Assembly (NCBI RefSeq): GCF_002831585.1
Contig: NZ_CP025113.1
Coordinates: forward strand, 7,393,001-7,457,000
Direction: 5' to 3'
Length of the DNA stretch: 64,000 nucleotides
DNA from: Bradyrhizobium sp. SK17
GTDB lineage: Bacteria; Pseudomonadota; Alphaproteobacteria; Rhizobiales; Xanthobacteraceae
Shown: positions 1-10,060 of the stretch, piece after piece
Position numbering within the stretch: position 1 is the stretch's first letter
How the letters are laid out: every line of letters begins with the position of its first letter
Program-made: the position numbers and the translations under genes
The notes under the pieces: generated by a model
Seen by the model: the letters and a program-made list of their open reading frames with translations, nothing else
Told to the model about the DNA's origin: nothing
The model's database searches: none

Positions 1-285
1 CACCAGCTTGCGGGTCTGCTCGACCGTCTTCGATGGCGAGTAGGCGTCGTCGAGACTCTCGAAGTCGATCTTGCGGCCGTCGATGCCGCCCTGATCGTTG
101 AGCATCTGGAAGTACGCCTCCTCGGCACGCGCGATGGTGCCGTAGGCCGATGCCGGGCCGCTGTAGGGCGCGGTGTTGCCGATCTTGATCGTGCTCTCGG
201 CTGCAATGGATGGCGCGAACGATGAGGCCGTGAGCACGATGAAGGCGAAAAGGCCCGCTAGGCGAAAGCGAGTTGACAAGGGCAT
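1..285 (-). CDS. ABC transporter substrate-binding protein, branched-chain amino acid type (5' part only)
   Basis: This is the N-terminal 95 residues of an exported solute-binding protein that runs off the left edge of the window. The start ATG is at 283-285. A Sec-type signal peptide follows (basic start, then LAGLFAFIVLTASSFAP, cleavage near an A-A-E). The mature start reads STIKIGNTAPYSGPASAYG and continues into NDQGGIDGRKIDF, the typical opening of the periplasmic binding fold of the LivJ/Leu-binding family. Such proteins feed a branched-chain amino acid type ABC permease in the inner membrane; the ligand could equally be an aromatic acid or amide. The permease genes are not visible here. 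Family assignment is firm, substrate unknown. Confidence 0.85.
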   Translation of the reverse strand, partial: MPLSTRFRLAGLFAFIVLTASSFAPSIAAESTIKIGNTAPYSGPASAYGTIARAEEAYFQMLNDQGGIDGRKIDFESLDDAYSPSKTVEQTRKLV

Positions 286-448
286 ATCCTGTTCTTGGTT
301 TTCTTGACGCGGCGCACATTATCAATCGCGCCCGCGCAGGCAATCACCAAGAAGCTTGCGCATGCCTGCATCACGCTCGTGCGGAACGTGATGCAGCTTC
401 AAAACTCGCAGATGTGCCGAGAAGTTCGCTGAGCGAGACCGGCATTCC

Positions 449-470
449 GCGCGGCGGTCCAGCGCCGCGC
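449..470 (-). terminator. GC-rich stem-loop downstream of spoVR
   Basis: A perfect 8-bp stem (GCGCGGCG / CGCCGCGC) with a 6-nt loop lies 24 nt after the spoVR stop on the minus strand. There is no T-tract, so it is a possible transcript 3' end rather than a textbook intrinsic terminator. Confidence 0.35.
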
Positions 471-493
471 TCGCTATTACGAATGCGTCGTCC

Positions 494-2038
494 TCAAGCC
501 GCGACCGCTGCCGCGCGCGGGCTGACGACGTATTCCTTCAGCACCTTGTCGGTGCCGTCGACCTCGGTCAGCGCCACGTCGTAGGTCCAGAGATCGGCGA
601 GGTGTTGCAGCACGCGGCGCGTATCGGTCTCGTTGAGCTGTGCGCCCTTCACGGTGGTGTGACGCAGCATCAGGCGTCGATCGCCGTCGAGATCGACGTC
701 CACGACCTCAATATTGGCATCGACGAATCCGACGTCGTATTGCCGCGCCAGTTCGCGGCGCACCCGGCGGTAGCCGCGCTCGTCATGGATCGCATCGACC
801 TTGATTCCCTGGCTTTCGGCGGGGTCGTCGTGCAGGTGGAACATGCGGAAGCGACGGATCAGCGCCGGGCTGAGGAACTGGTTGATGAAGCTCTCGTCGC
901 GATAGTTGCTCCAGATCTCGCGCAGCACGCCCTCGACGTCGCCCTTGCCGGCGATGTCGGGGAACCATTGACGATCCTCGTCCTCCGGCGTCTTCACGAT
1001 CCGCTCGATGTCCTGCATCATCGCGAAGCCGAGCGCATAGGGATTGAAACCGGAATAGCGGCGGTCGTCGAACTCGGGCTGGAACACCACATTGGTGTGC
1101 GATTGCAGGAATTCGAGGAAATTACCGTCGGTGATCCGGCCCTGCTGATGCAGCCGGCTCATGATGCGGTAATGCACGTAGGTCGCCGTACCCTCGTTCA
1201 TCACCTTGGTCTGCCCTTGCGGATAGAAATACTGCGCGATGTGACGCACGATGCGAATGAGCTCGCGCTGCCATGGCGCAAGGCGCGGCGCGGTCTTCTC
1301 GAGGAAATAGAGGATGTTCTCCTGCGGCAGGCCGAGCAGCGCACGGCGCCGCTCCGCAGTGAGCGCGGCCTTGGTCTTGGCCTTGGTGTTCGGCACCGTC
1401 CGCCACAGATCGTTGAACACGGCCTCCTCGTGCTGGCGGCGCTCGCCGGCGCGCTTCTCCTCGGCGCGCAGGTCGAGCGTCTTCTTGCCGGGATAGCGGT
1501 CGACACCATGCGACATCAGCGCATGCGCGGCATCCAGCGTCCGCTCCACGGTCTCGCGGCCGTGGCGGTCCTCGCAGGCCGCGATATAGCCCTTGGCGAA
1601 TTCGAGATAGTCGAGGATGCCGTCGGCATCGGTCCACTGCTTGAACAGATAGTTGTTCTTGAAGAAGTGATTGTGCCCGAACGCGGCGTGCGCGATCACC
1701 AGCGTCTGCATCGTCGCGGTGTTCTCCTCCATCAGGTAGGAGATGCACGGCGAGGAATTGATCACGATCTCATAGGCGAGCCCCATCAGGCCCTTGCGAT
1801 AGGATGCTTCCTGGAAGGCGAACTGCTTGCCGAACGACCAGTGCTTGTAGAACAGCGGCATGCCGACCGAGGAATAGGCGTCGAGCATCTGCTCGGCGGT
1901 GATCACCTCGATCTGATTGGGATAGACGTCGAGCCCGAGCTCCTTGCGCGCGATCTGCTCGCAGGCATCGTGGATCCGCTGCAACGTCTGGAAATCCCAG
2001 TCGGCGCCCTCGAACAGCCGTTCGCCGGAAGACTCCAT
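494..2038 (-). CDS. spoVR: SpoVR family protein
   Basis: 514 residues, the usual length for the SpoVR/YcgB family. The segments FYKHWSFGKQFAFQE, INSSPCISYLMEENT and AHAAFGHNHFFKNNYLFKQW are strongly typical. It is the last gene of a three-gene operon with yeaH (stop 2042-2044, a 3-nt gap) and prkA. The ATG at 2036-2038 is preferred over a TTG one codon upstream because a purine-rich AAAGGG lies about 7 nt before it. In enterobacteria this trio is induced by starvation and stationary phase. In Bacillus SpoVR affects the spore cortex, but this organism shows no sign of sporulation, so the role here is presumably stress-related. Biochemical activity is unknown. Confidence 0.93.
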   Translation of the reverse strand: MESSGERLFEGADWDFQTLQRIHDACEQIARKELGLDVYPNQIEVITAEQMLDAYSSVGMPLFYKHWSFGKQFAFQEASYRKGLMGLAYEIVINSSPCISYLMEENTATMQTLVIAHAAFGHNHFFKNNYLFKQWTDADGILDYLEFAKGYIAACEDRHGRETVERTLDAAHALMSHGVDRYPGKKTLDLRAEEKRAGERRQHEEAVFNDLWRTVPNTKAKTKAALTAERRRALLGLPQENILYFLEKTAPRLAPWQRELIRIVRHIAQYFYPQGQTKVMNEGTATYVHYRIMSRLHQQGRITDGNFLEFLQSHTNVVFQPEFDDRRYSGFNPYALGFAMMQDIERIVKTPEDEDRQWFPDIAGKGDVEGVLREIWSNYRDESFINQFLSPALIRRFRMFHLHDDPAESQGIKVDAIHDERGYRRVRRELARQYDVGFVDANIEVVDVDLDGDRRLMLRHTTVKGAQLNETDTRRVLQHLADLWTYDVALTEVDGTDKVLKEYVVSPRAAAVAA

Positions 2039-2041
2039 CAA

Positions 2042-3310
2042 CTATACCCTTTCCTGGCTGGTGCGGCGCTTGAACAGGTCCTGGAACACCGGGAAAATCT
2101 CGCCGCGCTCGCTGACCTTGCGCATCGACAGCGGCGCGCCCTCGTTGCGCAGGCGCTCGTAGAGCGTCCACAGCGAGGAGTCCGGCATGTCGAAGGTGTA
2201 GTTGGCGGCTTCACCAACCTCGAGATAGGCGAAGAATTGGCAGACCGGCAGGATCTTGTCGGTCAACAGATGCCCGGTCAGCGCGCTGTCCGAGGTCATG
2301 TTGTCGCCATCCGAAGCCTGCGCCGCGTAGATGTTCCAGTCGGCCGGACGGAAGCGGGTGCGCACGATGTCGTTCATCGCGACCAGCGCGCTCGACACCA
2401 GCGTGCCGCCCGACGCCGGTCCATGGAAGAACGTATCCTCGTCCACCTCCTCGGCGCGGTCGGTGTGCCGGATGAACACGATCTCGACGTGCTTGTAGCG
2501 CCGCTTCAGGAAGACGTAGAGCAGCATGTAGAACCGCTTGGCCAGGTCCTTCATGTGCTCGGACATCGAGCCCGAGACATCCATCAGGCAGAACATCACG
2601 GCCTGCGCCACCGGCTTCGGCACCGTCTCGAAGCGGCGGTAGCGGATGTCGATCGGATCGATGAACGGAATCCGCTTGGCCTTGGCCTTCAGCGATTCGA
2701 GCAGCGCGAGCAGCTCGCGGCGGCGCGTCTCGTCGTCGCAGTCCGCAAGCTCCGCCTCGAGCGCCTCGATCTCGTCCTTGCGCGGCCGGCGTAGCGCCAC
2801 GCGGCGCGCCAGCGCCCGGCTCACGGTGCGGCTGATCGAGATATTGGCGGGCGAACCCGAGGTCGCATAGCCCGCGCGCTGAATGCCCTCGCTTTCGGTC
2901 TCCGCGAGCTTGCGCTTGGCAAGGTCGGGCAGCTCGAGATCGTCGAGGAAAAGATCGACGAATTCATCGCGGCTCAGCACGAAGCGGAAGGCGTCCTCGC
3001 TGTCGCCCTCACCCGCGCCGGAGCCCTTGGCGCCGCTCTGGTTCGGCCGCTGCAGCCAGTCACCCTCGACGAACTTCTTGTTGCCGGGCAGCACCATGTC
3101 GCGCGTACCACCCTCGCGCCGGAACCGCGGCTCGTCCATGCCGTCCAGCGGGATGGTTACTTCGCCGCCCTCCAGGACATCCTTGATGTCCCGGTCCTGT
3201 GACGACTTCTTGACGGCCCCCTGCACCAGCGCCTTGGCGCGCCGCAGGAAGCGCTGGCGGTTCTCCAGGCTCTTGCTACCCGGATTCAACCGCCGATCGA
3301 CGATATGCAT
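2042..3310 (-). CDS. yeaH: DUF444 / YeaH-type von Willebrand A-like protein
   Basis: 422 residues from the ATG at 3308-3310; the first residues MHIVDRRLNPGSKSLENRQR match the YeaH family. Residues about 80-100 are glycine-rich and low complexity. The C-terminal half carries a vWA-like domain with a MIDAS-type CLMDVSGSMSEHMKDL motif (Asp near residue 244), suggesting metal-dependent protein binding. YeaH is the conserved partner of the PrkA kinase and is probably involved in its signalling (family knowledge); its mechanism is not established. It lies between prkA and spoVR and is separated from prkA by about 100 nt holding two stem-loops. A GTG two codons upstream is possible but has no better ribosome site. 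Confidence 0.92.
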   Translation of the reverse strand: MHIVDRRLNPGSKSLENRQRFLRRAKALVQGAVKKSSQDRDIKDVLEGGEVTIPLDGMDEPRFRREGGTRDMVLPGNKKFVEGDWLQRPNQSGAKGSGAGEGDSEDAFRFVLSRDEFVDLFLDDLELPDLAKRKLAETESEGIQRAGYATSGSPANISISRTVSRALARRVALRRPRKDEIEALEAELADCDDETRRRELLALLESLKAKAKRIPFIDPIDIRYRRFETVPKPVAQAVMFCLMDVSGSMSEHMKDLAKRFYMLLYVFLKRRYKHVEIVFIRHTDRAEEVDEDTFFHGPASGGTLVSSALVAMNDIVRTRFRPADWNIYAAQASDGDNMTSDSALTGHLLTDKILPVCQFFAYLEVGEAANYTFDMPDSSLWTLYERLRNEGAPLSMRKVSERGEIFPVFQDLFKRRTSQERV

Positions 3311-3336
3311 GACCACTTTGCATCTGCCTCGCGCCG

Positions 3337-3359
3337 GATGCGATCATGACAGTCGCATC
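3337..3359 (-). other. Stem-loop in the prkA-yeaH spacer (proximal to yeaH)
   Basis: A 7-bp stem (GATGCGA / TCGCATC) with a 9-nt loop sits just upstream of the yeaH start. With the stem-loop at 3379-3400 it fills most of the spacer, so it may act in RNA processing or attenuation. Confidence 0.35.
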
Positions 3360-3378
3360 GCATTCTTCTTGGAGGGAC

Positions 3379-3400
3379 GGAAAGCCGTTGCCGGCTTTCC
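3379..3400 (-). terminator. Stem-loop after prkA (attenuator or processing site)
   Basis: A perfect 8-bp stem (GGAAAGCC / GGCTTTCC) with a 6-nt loop begins 14 nt past the prkA stop. It could cause partial termination or protect the prkA mRNA 3' end, giving more PrkA than YeaH and SpoVR. No T-tract is present. Confidence 0.4.
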
Positions 3401-3414
3401 GGATCGATCATGCT

Positions 3415-5358
3415 CTAGCCGGCCTGCTTCACCCGCATGTACCACTCGACGAGCCGGCGGACCTGGCGCTCGGTATAGCCGCGCTCCACCATGCGCTCGA
3501 CGAACTCGCCGTGCTTCTTCTCGGTCTCGCCGTCCTTCTTGGAGCCGAACGAGATGACCGGAAGCAGATCCTCGACCTGCGAGAATATCCGCTTCTCGAT
3601 CACGTCACGGACCTTTTCGTAGGAGGTCCAGCTCGGGTTCTTGCCGCCGTTATGCGCCCGCGAGCGCAGCGAGAACTTGACGACCTCGTTGCGGAAGTCC
3701 TTCGGGTTGGCGATGCCGGCCGGCTTCTCGATCTTGGTCAGCTCCTGATTCAGAAGCTCGCGGTTCATCAGCTGGCCGGTGTCGGGATCCTTGAAGTCCT
3801 GGTCCTCGATCCAGGCGTCGGCGTAGTCGACATAACGGTCGAACAGATTCTGGCCGTAGTCGGCATAGGATTCCAGATAGGCCTTCTGGATCTCGTTGCC
3901 GATGAACTCGGCATAGCGCGGCGCGAGATCGGCCTTGATGAATTCGAGATAGCGCTTCTCGGTCTCGTCAGGCAGCTGCTCGCGCCGGATCGCCTGCTCC
4001 AGCACATACATCAGATGCACCGCGTCGGCGCCGACTTCCGTGGTGTCGTGGTTGAAGGTCGAGGCCAGCACCTTGAAGGCAAAGCGGGTCGAGACGCCGT
4101 CCATGCCTTCGTCGACGCCGGCCGCGTCCTTGTATTCCTGCACGCTGCGCGCCTTCGGATCGGATTCTTTCAGGCTCTCGCCGTCATAGACCCGCATCTT
4201 GGCGAACAGCGTCGAGTTCTCGTGCTTGCGCAGCCGCGACATCACCGAGAAGCGGGCCAGCGTCTCCAGCGTCGCCGGTGCGCATGGCGCGGCGGCGAGC
4301 TCGGAGCTCTCGATCAGCTTGTCGTAGATCTTCTGCTCCTCGGTGACCCGCAGGCAGTACGGGACCTTGATGACGCAGATGCGGTCGATGAAGGCCTCGT
4401 TGTTCTTGTTGGTCTTGAAGCTCTGCCACTCGGCCTCGTTGGAGTGCGCGAGGATGATGCCGGTGAACGGGATCGCGCCGATGTTCTCGGTGCCGATGTA
4501 GTTGCCTTCCTGCGTCGCCGTCAGCAGCGGATGCAGCATCTTGATCGGCGCCTTGAACATCTCGACGAACTCGAGCACGCCCTGGTTGGCGCGGTTGAGG
4601 CCGCCGGAATAACTGTAGGCGTCGGGATCGTTCTGAGCGTAGGTCTCGAGCTTGCGGATGTCGACCTTGCCGACCAGCGAGGAGATATCCTGATTGTTCT
4701 CGTCGCCGGGCTCGGTCTTGGCAACCGCGATCTGACGCAGCCGCGAGGGCTGGAGGCGCGCGACGCGGAATTGCGAGATGTCACCGCCGAAGGCTTCGAG
4801 CCGCTTGTAGGCCCAGGGCGACATCAGCCCGCTCAGGCGGCGGCGCGGAATGCCGTACTTCTCCTCGATCATCGGCCCGAGCTGCTCTGGATCGAACAGC
4901 CCGAGCGGGCTCTCGAACACCGGCGACAGTTCGTCGCCCGCCTTCAGCACGTAGATCGGATGAACTTCCATCAGCGCCTTGATGCGCTCGGCGAGCGACG
5001 ATTTGCCGCCACCGACCGGTCCGAGCAGATAGAGGATCTGCTTGCGCTCCTCGAGGCCCTGCGCGGCGTGACGGAAGAAGCCGACGATCCGCTCGATCGT
5101 GTCTTCCATGCCGTGGAAGCCGGCGAAGGCCGGATACGACCGTATCGTACGGTTCAAAAAGATACGGCCAAGGCGAGGGTCCTTGGCCGTGTCGATCATC
5201 TGGGGCTCACCGATCGCCGCTAATAACCGCTCGGCCGCGTTGGCATATCGCATCGGATCACTTCGACACGACTCCAGATACTCGGCCATCGACATGTCGG
5301 TCTGGCTTCGCGCTTCAAACGACCTTGCGAAGGCGTTGAACAAAGAATCGTTGTACAT
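3415..5358 (-). CDS. prkA: PrkA serine protein kinase (YeaG type)
   Basis: 647 residues, family-typical. It has an N-terminal AAA-like P-loop domain with LGPVGGGKSSLAERI (Lys near residue 119) and a C-terminal PrkA kinase domain. It heads the prkA-yeaH-spoVR operon, a conserved stress and starvation unit in proteobacteria. The cytosolic enzyme is described as a serine kinase with AAA+ features; its targets here are unknown. Start: the ATG at 5356-5358 has GGAG 9 nt upstream. A GTG five codons earlier overlaps that ribosome site and is less likely. The upstream 520 bp is non-coding and should hold the promoter. I found no GGAAC-N16-NGTT motif there. Confidence 0.95.
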   Translation of the reverse strand: MYNDSLFNAFARSFEARSQTDMSMAEYLESCRSDPMRYANAAERLLAAIGEPQMIDTAKDPRLGRIFLNRTIRSYPAFAGFHGMEDTIERIVGFFRHAAQGLEERKQILYLLGPVGGGKSSLAERIKALMEVHPIYVLKAGDELSPVFESPLGLFDPEQLGPMIEEKYGIPRRRLSGLMSPWAYKRLEAFGGDISQFRVARLQPSRLRQIAVAKTEPGDENNQDISSLVGKVDIRKLETYAQNDPDAYSYSGGLNRANQGVLEFVEMFKAPIKMLHPLLTATQEGNYIGTENIGAIPFTGIILAHSNEAEWQSFKTNKNNEAFIDRICVIKVPYCLRVTEEQKIYDKLIESSELAAAPCAPATLETLARFSVMSRLRKHENSTLFAKMRVYDGESLKESDPKARSVQEYKDAAGVDEGMDGVSTRFAFKVLASTFNHDTTEVGADAVHLMYVLEQAIRREQLPDETEKRYLEFIKADLAPRYAEFIGNEIQKAYLESYADYGQNLFDRYVDYADAWIEDQDFKDPDTGQLMNRELLNQELTKIEKPAGIANPKDFRNEVVKFSLRSRAHNGGKNPSWTSYEKVRDVIEKRIFSQVEDLLPVISFGSKKDGETEKKHGEFVERMVERGYTERQVRRLVEWYMRVKQAG

Positions 5359-5878
5359 GATCCCTATCTCCACGATATGTATCGCCGCACGACTGACACG
5401 AGTCGTAACCAGAGCGTCCTAGGATCGAATCAGCGTCGGCACGCTGGGTCCATTGGACACTCGACCGACTCACTTCGGCAATGCACGGCGCGTGCAGCCT
5501 CTGCCTTATCAACAGGCAGGAAGCTTAATGGTTCATCAATATCCACTGTTGGTGGCCTGTTTTTGACGGTTGTAGCCCCTCCGCCACATCCGTGGTTTAC
5601 CGGGGCCCGAGCCTCCAAACATCCCTCCAAAGTGGACATCCGAGCGGGGCAACTTCCCCGTCCGAAAATGAACGTTGGCTTCCCTGAAAACGTGTGGCTG
5701 TCCAGCCTTGGCGTCAAGATGTGCGCGTCACGGATTCGGATGAACAATCAGTCAGGAGCCGTTGAACGTGCCTCCTTGTCGCCGCGACTAAGGCAACAAG
5801 CCCGCGCAGTTCCGCGCGGCACCATTGCCGCGCTCTAAAGATGACACTTTGGAAGCGCAGGCTATTCCCGAGGCGGTC
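5359..5878. other. Non-coding spacer between divergent prkA and a secreted-protein gene
   Basis: About 520 bp without a convincing gene. The base composition is less GC-rich than its surroundings around 5515-5580, fitting a promoter region for prkA (minus). The open frames here show no protein-like composition. A short GGGG-N6-CCCC hairpin near 5651-5664 is the only structure I noticed. Confidence 0.5.
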
Positions 5879-6496
5879 ATGAAGCGCACGTTCCTTGTTG
5901 TCGCACTTGCAGCAGCCGCCTGTGCCGGCGCGTCGTCAGCCGTCAAGGCGCAGGAAGCGGTCGACAAGGCCGAGGCAGCCGCCTTCGACAACAGGATGTT
6001 CGCCGGCCCGCCAGGTGCGAAAGCCTATGCCTGCTTCGTGCGGCGATATGATGCAAATCATCTCGCGCAGCACCCGAAGCAGAAGGTGAGCGCGATGAAG
6101 CTTTTGGTCGAGGCCGAGGACGCACCGGAGGACAAGACCACCAACTACTCATTCCGCCTCGGCGTCACCTACCGCCACCGCGCCGGCAATTTCGACTCCA
6201 GCGGCTACTGCAACCACGCGATCGCAACCGAATCCGGACACGAAATACGCTTCGCATGTGGCGTGGATTGCGAGGGCGGCGGTATCGGCGTGGCGTTGTC
6301 GAACGACGATAAATCCGCGATCGCACGCCTGAGCAGCATCAGGATGTGGAATCGCAACAAACCCGACGACGATGCGGAAGAAGAGCTGCTCGCCGGCGCC
6401 GACGACAAGGCCTTTCGCGTCGATCGCGCGGACGTCGGCGAATGCGCCGAACTTGTGACCGACCGCAAGGAACTCGCTGCCCTCCGCCACAAGTGA
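5879..6496 (+). CDS. Hypothetical exported protein
   Basis: 205 residues from the ATG at 5879, chosen because a clear signal peptide (KRTFLVVALAAAACAGASSA, cleavage near VKA-QE) starts there and GAGG lies just upstream. The mature part has several cysteines (contexts YACFV, GYCNHA, FACGVDC, GECAEL), suggesting disulfides in the periplasm, and an acidic DDDAEEE stretch near residue 165. I do not recognise the family. It lies 40 bp before the DsrE-like gene on the same strand, so the two may be co-transcribed. Confidence 0.75.
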   Translation: MKRTFLVVALAAAACAGASSAVKAQEAVDKAEAAAFDNRMFAGPPGAKAYACFVRRYDANHLAQHPKQKVSAMKLLVEAEDAPEDKTTNYSFRLGVTYRHRAGNFDSSGYCNHAIATESGHEIRFACGVDCEGGGIGVALSNDDKSAIARLSSIRMWNRNKPDDDAEEELLAGADDKAFRVDRADVGECAELVTDRKELAALRHK

Positions 6497-6536
6497 TAGG
6501 CTTCGCCCGATCAACAACAATTGCGCGAGGGACACC

Positions 6537-6983
6537 ATGCACCGACGCAGCATCCTGTGGGGCACGCTCTCGGCGGTCGGCGCCGCCTTCGCGGCGTCAC
6601 GGGCGAACGCCACCACCGAAGCACCGCCGCAGAAGCTGAAGGTGGTCTATCACCTCGACGACCTCGACAAGGTCAACTTCGTGGTCGGCAACATCCAGAA
6701 CCACCTCAACGGCGTCGGCGGCCCGGGCAATGTGACGATCGCGCTGGTGGTGCATGGCCAGGCGCTGAAGGCGTTTCATTCGACCGGGGCCAATCCCGAA
6801 CTGGCAACGCATCTCGGGCAGTTCACCAGGGACGGGATCGAGCTTGCCGCCTGCGGCAACACCATGAAATCGCAGAACATCACGCTCGGCGACCTGCTCC
6901 CCGGCTTCGTGGCCGCCGAGCGGGGCGGCGTGGTCCGCCTCGCCGAGCTGCAATCCCAGGGATACCTCTATTTGCGGCCCTGA
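6537..6983 (+). CDS. DsrE/DsrF-like family exported protein
   Basis: 148 residues. The N-terminus has an RRSIL run and a hydrophobic stretch ending ASRANA-TT, a Sec or possibly Tat signal. The mature part (KVVYHLDDLDKVNFVVGNIQN, then VTIALVVHGQALKAF and a cysteine in LAACGNTM) fits the DsrE/YchN-like alpha/beta fold seen in periplasmic DsrE-type proteins of alphaproteobacteria. That fold is linked to sulfur handling in some members. The single cysteine is in the right region for sulfur transfer, but no function is shown. GAGGGA lies about 6 nt before the ATG. Confidence 0.78.
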   Translation: MHRRSILWGTLSAVGAAFAASRANATTEAPPQKLKVVYHLDDLDKVNFVVGNIQNHLNGVGGPGNVTIALVVHGQALKAFHSTGANPELATHLGQFTRDGIELAACGNTMKSQNITLGDLLPGFVAAERGGVVRLAELQSQGYLYLRP

Positions 6984-7125
6984 CGCGCGGCGACAGGCCG
7001 CGCCGGCGTCATAAAAATGTGCCGAGATCGGGGTCTGCTCGGACCGACGGTCCGAGGGGATCGAACTGTTGTGAATGGCGTTATCCCTTCGCAATACCGA
7101 TACTCCGCCCGGGCCCCCAGCCATG

Positions 7126-7131
7126 TTGACA
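7126..7131 (+). promoter_or_regulatory. Possible -35 box upstream of tal-pgi
   Basis: A TTGACA lies 71 nt before the tal-pgi start in an otherwise GC-rich spacer (6984-7202). No good -10 box at 16-18 nt is evident, so this is a weak candidate. Confidence 0.25.
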
Positions 7132-7202
7132 ATCCCCTTCCGGCCCCGAAAGCTGCCCGGGAACCCAAAAATCGACCCTCGATCGAACGAGAACAGGCAC
7201 CC

Positions 7203-10049
7203 ATGAACCCCGTCAAAGCACTCGAAAATCACCGCCAGGCCGTCTGGCTGGACTTCCTCGCCCGCGGCTTCGTCGCCAAGGGTGACCTGAAGCGGCTGAT
7301 CGAGACCGATGGCGTCAAGGGCGTGACCTCCAACCCCTCGATCTTCGAGAAGGCGATCGGCTCTTCGGACGAGTATGACGGGGCGATCGGCCAGGCCCTC
7401 AAGAAGGGCGACCGCTCGGTCGCCGACCTGTTCGAGCATCTTGCCGTCGTGGACATCCAGCATGCCGCCGACGTGCTGCGCCCGGTCTACGACCATAGCC
7501 ATGGCGGCGACGGCTTCGTCAGCCTCGAAGTGTCGCCCTATCTCGCGATGGACACCAAGGGGACGATCGCGGAGGCCGAGCGGCTGTGGAAGGACGTCCA
7601 CCGCAAGAACCTGATGGTCAAGGTACCGGGAACGCCCGAGGGCCTGCCGGCGATCGAATACCTGATCGGCGAAGGCATCAGCATCAACATCACGCTGCTG
7701 TTCTCCCAGGCGGTGTATCGCCAGGTTGCCGAGGCCTATCTCAAGGGCCTGGAGAAATACGTCGCCAAGGGCGGCGATCCCTCCCATGTCGCGAGCGTGG
7801 CGAGCTTCTTCGTCAGCCGCATCGACAGTGCCGTCGACAAGCAGCTCGACGAGAAGATCGCGCGGGCCAACGATCCCTCGGAGAAGGAGCGTCTCGCCGC
7901 GCTGAAGGGCAAGGTCGCGATCGCCAACGCCAAACTCGCCTACCAGGACTACAAGCGGCTGTTCTCCGGCAGCCGTTGGGACAAGTTGAAGGCGAAAGGT
8001 GCCAAGCCGCAGCGGCTGCTGTGGGCGTCGACCGGCACCAAGAACAAGGATTACAGCGACGTGCTCTATGTCGAGGAGCTGATCGGCCCCGACACCGTCA
8101 ACACCGTGCCGCCGGCCACGCTCGACGCCTTCCGCGACCACGGCAAGGTCCGCGACAGCCTCGAGGAGAACGTCGACGACGCCCGCCGCGTGCTGGCGGA
8201 GCTGGAGAAGTCCGGCATCTCGCTCGATGCGATCACCGCGGAGCTGGTCAAGGACGGCGTCAAGCTGTTCGCTGACGCCGCCGACAAGCTGTACGGCGCG
8301 GTGGCCCACAAGCGCGCCACCTCGCTCGGTGGCGGCATCGACCACCAGACGCTCGCGCTGGGCGCCAGCATCGAGAAGGCGGTCGAGAAGAGCACCGAGG
8401 AATGGCGCGCCTCCGCCAAGATCCGCAGGCTCTGGCACAAGGACAAGTCGGTCTGGACCGGCGATGACGAGAGCAAATGGCTGGGCTGGCTGACCAGCGC
8501 CGAGACCGCCAATGTCGCCGACTACGAGGATTTCGCGCAGCGCGTGAAGGGACAGAACTTCACCGACGCCGTCGTGCTCGGCATGGGCGGCTCGAGCCTC
8601 GGGCCGGAGGTGCTGGCGCAAACCTTCCCGCATAAATCCGGCTTCCCGCGGCTGCACGTGCTCGACTCCACCGACCCGGCGCAAGTCCGCGCGATGGAGG
8701 AATATGTCGACATCGCGAAGACGCTGTTCATCGTCTCCTCCAAATCCGGCGGCACCACCGAGCCGAACGTGATGAAGGACTACTTCTTCGACCGGGTGGC
8801 GAAGGCGATCGGCAAGGACAAGGCCGGCCATCGCTTCATCGCGGTCACCGATCCCGACTCGTCGTTGCAGAAGGTCGCGATCAAGCAGGGCTTTGCCCGC
8901 ATCTTCTACGGCGATCCCGCGATCGGCGGGCGCTATTCGGTGCTGTCGCCGTTCGGCCTGGTGCCGGCGGCTGCCGCGGGCATCGACGTCCGCAGCCTGC
9001 TTGGCCATACGCTCTCGATGGTGCGCTCCTGCGGCGCCGACGTGCCGCCGCAGGAAAACCCCGGCGTCCAGCTCGGACTGGCGATGGGCATCGCCGGGCT
9101 CGAAGGCCGCGACAAGGTGACGATCTTCGCCTCGCCCGACGTCGCCGATTTCGGCGCCTGGGCCGAGCAGCTGATCGCGGAATCGACCGGCAAGGACGGC
9201 AAGGGCCTGATCCCGATCGAGGGCGAGACGATCGGCGATGCCGCGGTCTACGGCAACGACCGCTTCTTCATCGATCTGCGCACCGAACGCGAGAACGATG
9301 CCGCGCATGAGGCGAAGCTCGCCGCGCTCGAGGCCGCCGGCCATCCGGTGGTGCGGATCGTGCTGAAGTCGATCGACCATATCGGCCAGGAGTTCTTCCG
9401 CTTCGAGATCGCAACGGCAGTCGCAGGCTCCATCCTCGGCATCAACCCGTTCAACCAGCCCGACGTGGAGGCCGCCAAGATCAAGACGCGCGAGCTGACG
9501 GCGGCGTTCGAGAAGACCGGATCGCTGCCGGCCGAGCGGCCGGTGGTGTCGGCGGCCGAGGTTGATCTCTACACCGATGCGCAGAACGCCGAGGAGTTGC
9601 GCAAGGCCGGCGCCAATGGCGATCTCAACTCATGGATCAAGGCGCACCTTTCGCGCTCCGGGCGCGGCGACTATGTCGCTTTGCTCGCCTATATCGAGCG
9701 CGACGGCGATACCATCGACGCCATGCAGGCGATGCGGCTGAAGGTGCGCGACGCCAGGCATCTTGCGACCTGCGCCGAATTCGGCCCGCGCTTCCTGCAT
9801 TCGACCGGGCAGGCCTACAAGGGCGGACCGGACAGCGGCGTATTCCTGCAAGTCACGACCGACGATCCCAGGGATCTGGCGGTACCCGGCCAGAAGGCGA
9901 GCTTCGGCGTGATCAAGGCGGCGCAGGCGCGCGGCGATTTCGACGTGCTCACCGAGCGCGGCCGCCGGGCGCTGCGCGTGCACCTCAAGGGCGACCTCAC
10001 CTCCGGACTCGCGGCGCTCGATGCCGCGATCTCGGCGGCTTTGAACTGA
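7203..10049 (+). CDS. tal-pgi: Bifunctional transaldolase / glucose-6-phosphate isomerase
   Basis: 948 residues. Residues about 1-360 are a transaldolase ([18 protein letters not shown]; Schiff-base Lys in [12 protein letters not shown], near residue 140). Residues about 370-940 are a glucose-6-phosphate isomerase with [14 protein letters not shown] and the sugar-phosphate loop [11 protein letters not shown]. Fusing the two puts interconversion of fructose-6-P, glucose-6-P and sedoheptulose-7-P in one cytosolic polypeptide. It is the first gene of the operon with gnd, zwf, pgl and gntK, so it sits at the junction of the pentose-phosphate pathway and hexose-phosphate supply. The start at 7203 gives the family N-terminus ([18 protein letters not shown]). 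The fusion is known in alphaproteobacteria, cyanobacteria and others. Confidence 0.96.
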   Translation: MNPVKALENHRQAVWLDFLARGFVAKGDLKRLIETDGVKGVTSNPSIFEKAIGSSDEYDGAIGQALKKGDRSVADLFEHLAVVDIQHAADVLRPVYDHSHGGDGFVSLEVSPYLAMDTKGTIAEAERLWKDVHRKNLMVKVPGTPEGLPAIEYLIGEGISINITLLFSQAVYRQVAEAYLKGLEKYVAKGGDPSHVASVASFFVSRIDSAVDKQLDEKIARANDPSEKERLAALKGKVAIANAKLAYQDYKRLFSGSRWDKLKAKGAKPQRLLWASTGTKNKDYSDVLYVEELIGPDTVNTVPPATLDAFRDHGKVRDSLEENVDDARRVLAELEKSGISLDAITAELVKDGVKLFADAADKLYGAVAHKRATSLGGGIDHQTLALGASIEKAVEKSTEEWRASAKIRRLWHKDKSVWTGDDESKWLGWLTSAETANVADYEDFAQRVKGQNFTDAVVLGMGGSSLGPEVLAQTFPHKSGFPRLHVLDSTDPAQVRAMEEYVDIAKTLFIVSSKSGGTTEPNVMKDYFFDRVAKAIGKDKAGHRFIAVTDPDSSLQKVAIKQGFARIFYGDPAIGGRYSVLSPFGLVPAAAAGIDVRSLLGHTLSMVRSCGADVPPQENPGVQLGLAMGIAGLEGRDKVTIFASPDVADFGAWAEQLIAESTGKDGKGLIPIEGETIGDAAVYGNDRFFIDLRTERENDAAHEAKLAALEAAGHPVVRIVLKSIDHIGQEFFRFEIATAVAGSILGINPFNQPDVEAAKIKTRELTAAFEKTGSLPAERPVVSAAEVDLYTDAQNAEELRKAGANGDLNSWIKAHLSRSGRGDYVALLAYIERDGDTIDAMQAMRLKVRDARHLATCAEFGPRFLHSTGQAYKGGPDSGVFLQVTTDDPRDLAVPGQKASFGVIKAAQARGDFDVLTERGRRALRVHLKGDLTSGLAALDAAISAALN

Positions 10050-10060
10050 AGGAGGCCAAG

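Noticed and set aside
602..2794. 730-codon open frame on the plus strand opposite spoVR and yeaH
   Set aside because: It is the antisense of well-supported genes; the open frame is an artefact of high GC. Same for the long frames at 3346-5223, 6597-9380, 15408-18371, 24056-27499, 30221-32047, 44133-45743 and 57056-58435.
7126..7202. EcfG-type promoter before tal-pgi
   Set aside because: A GGAAC occurs near 7170, but no GTT or TT follows at the correct spacing.
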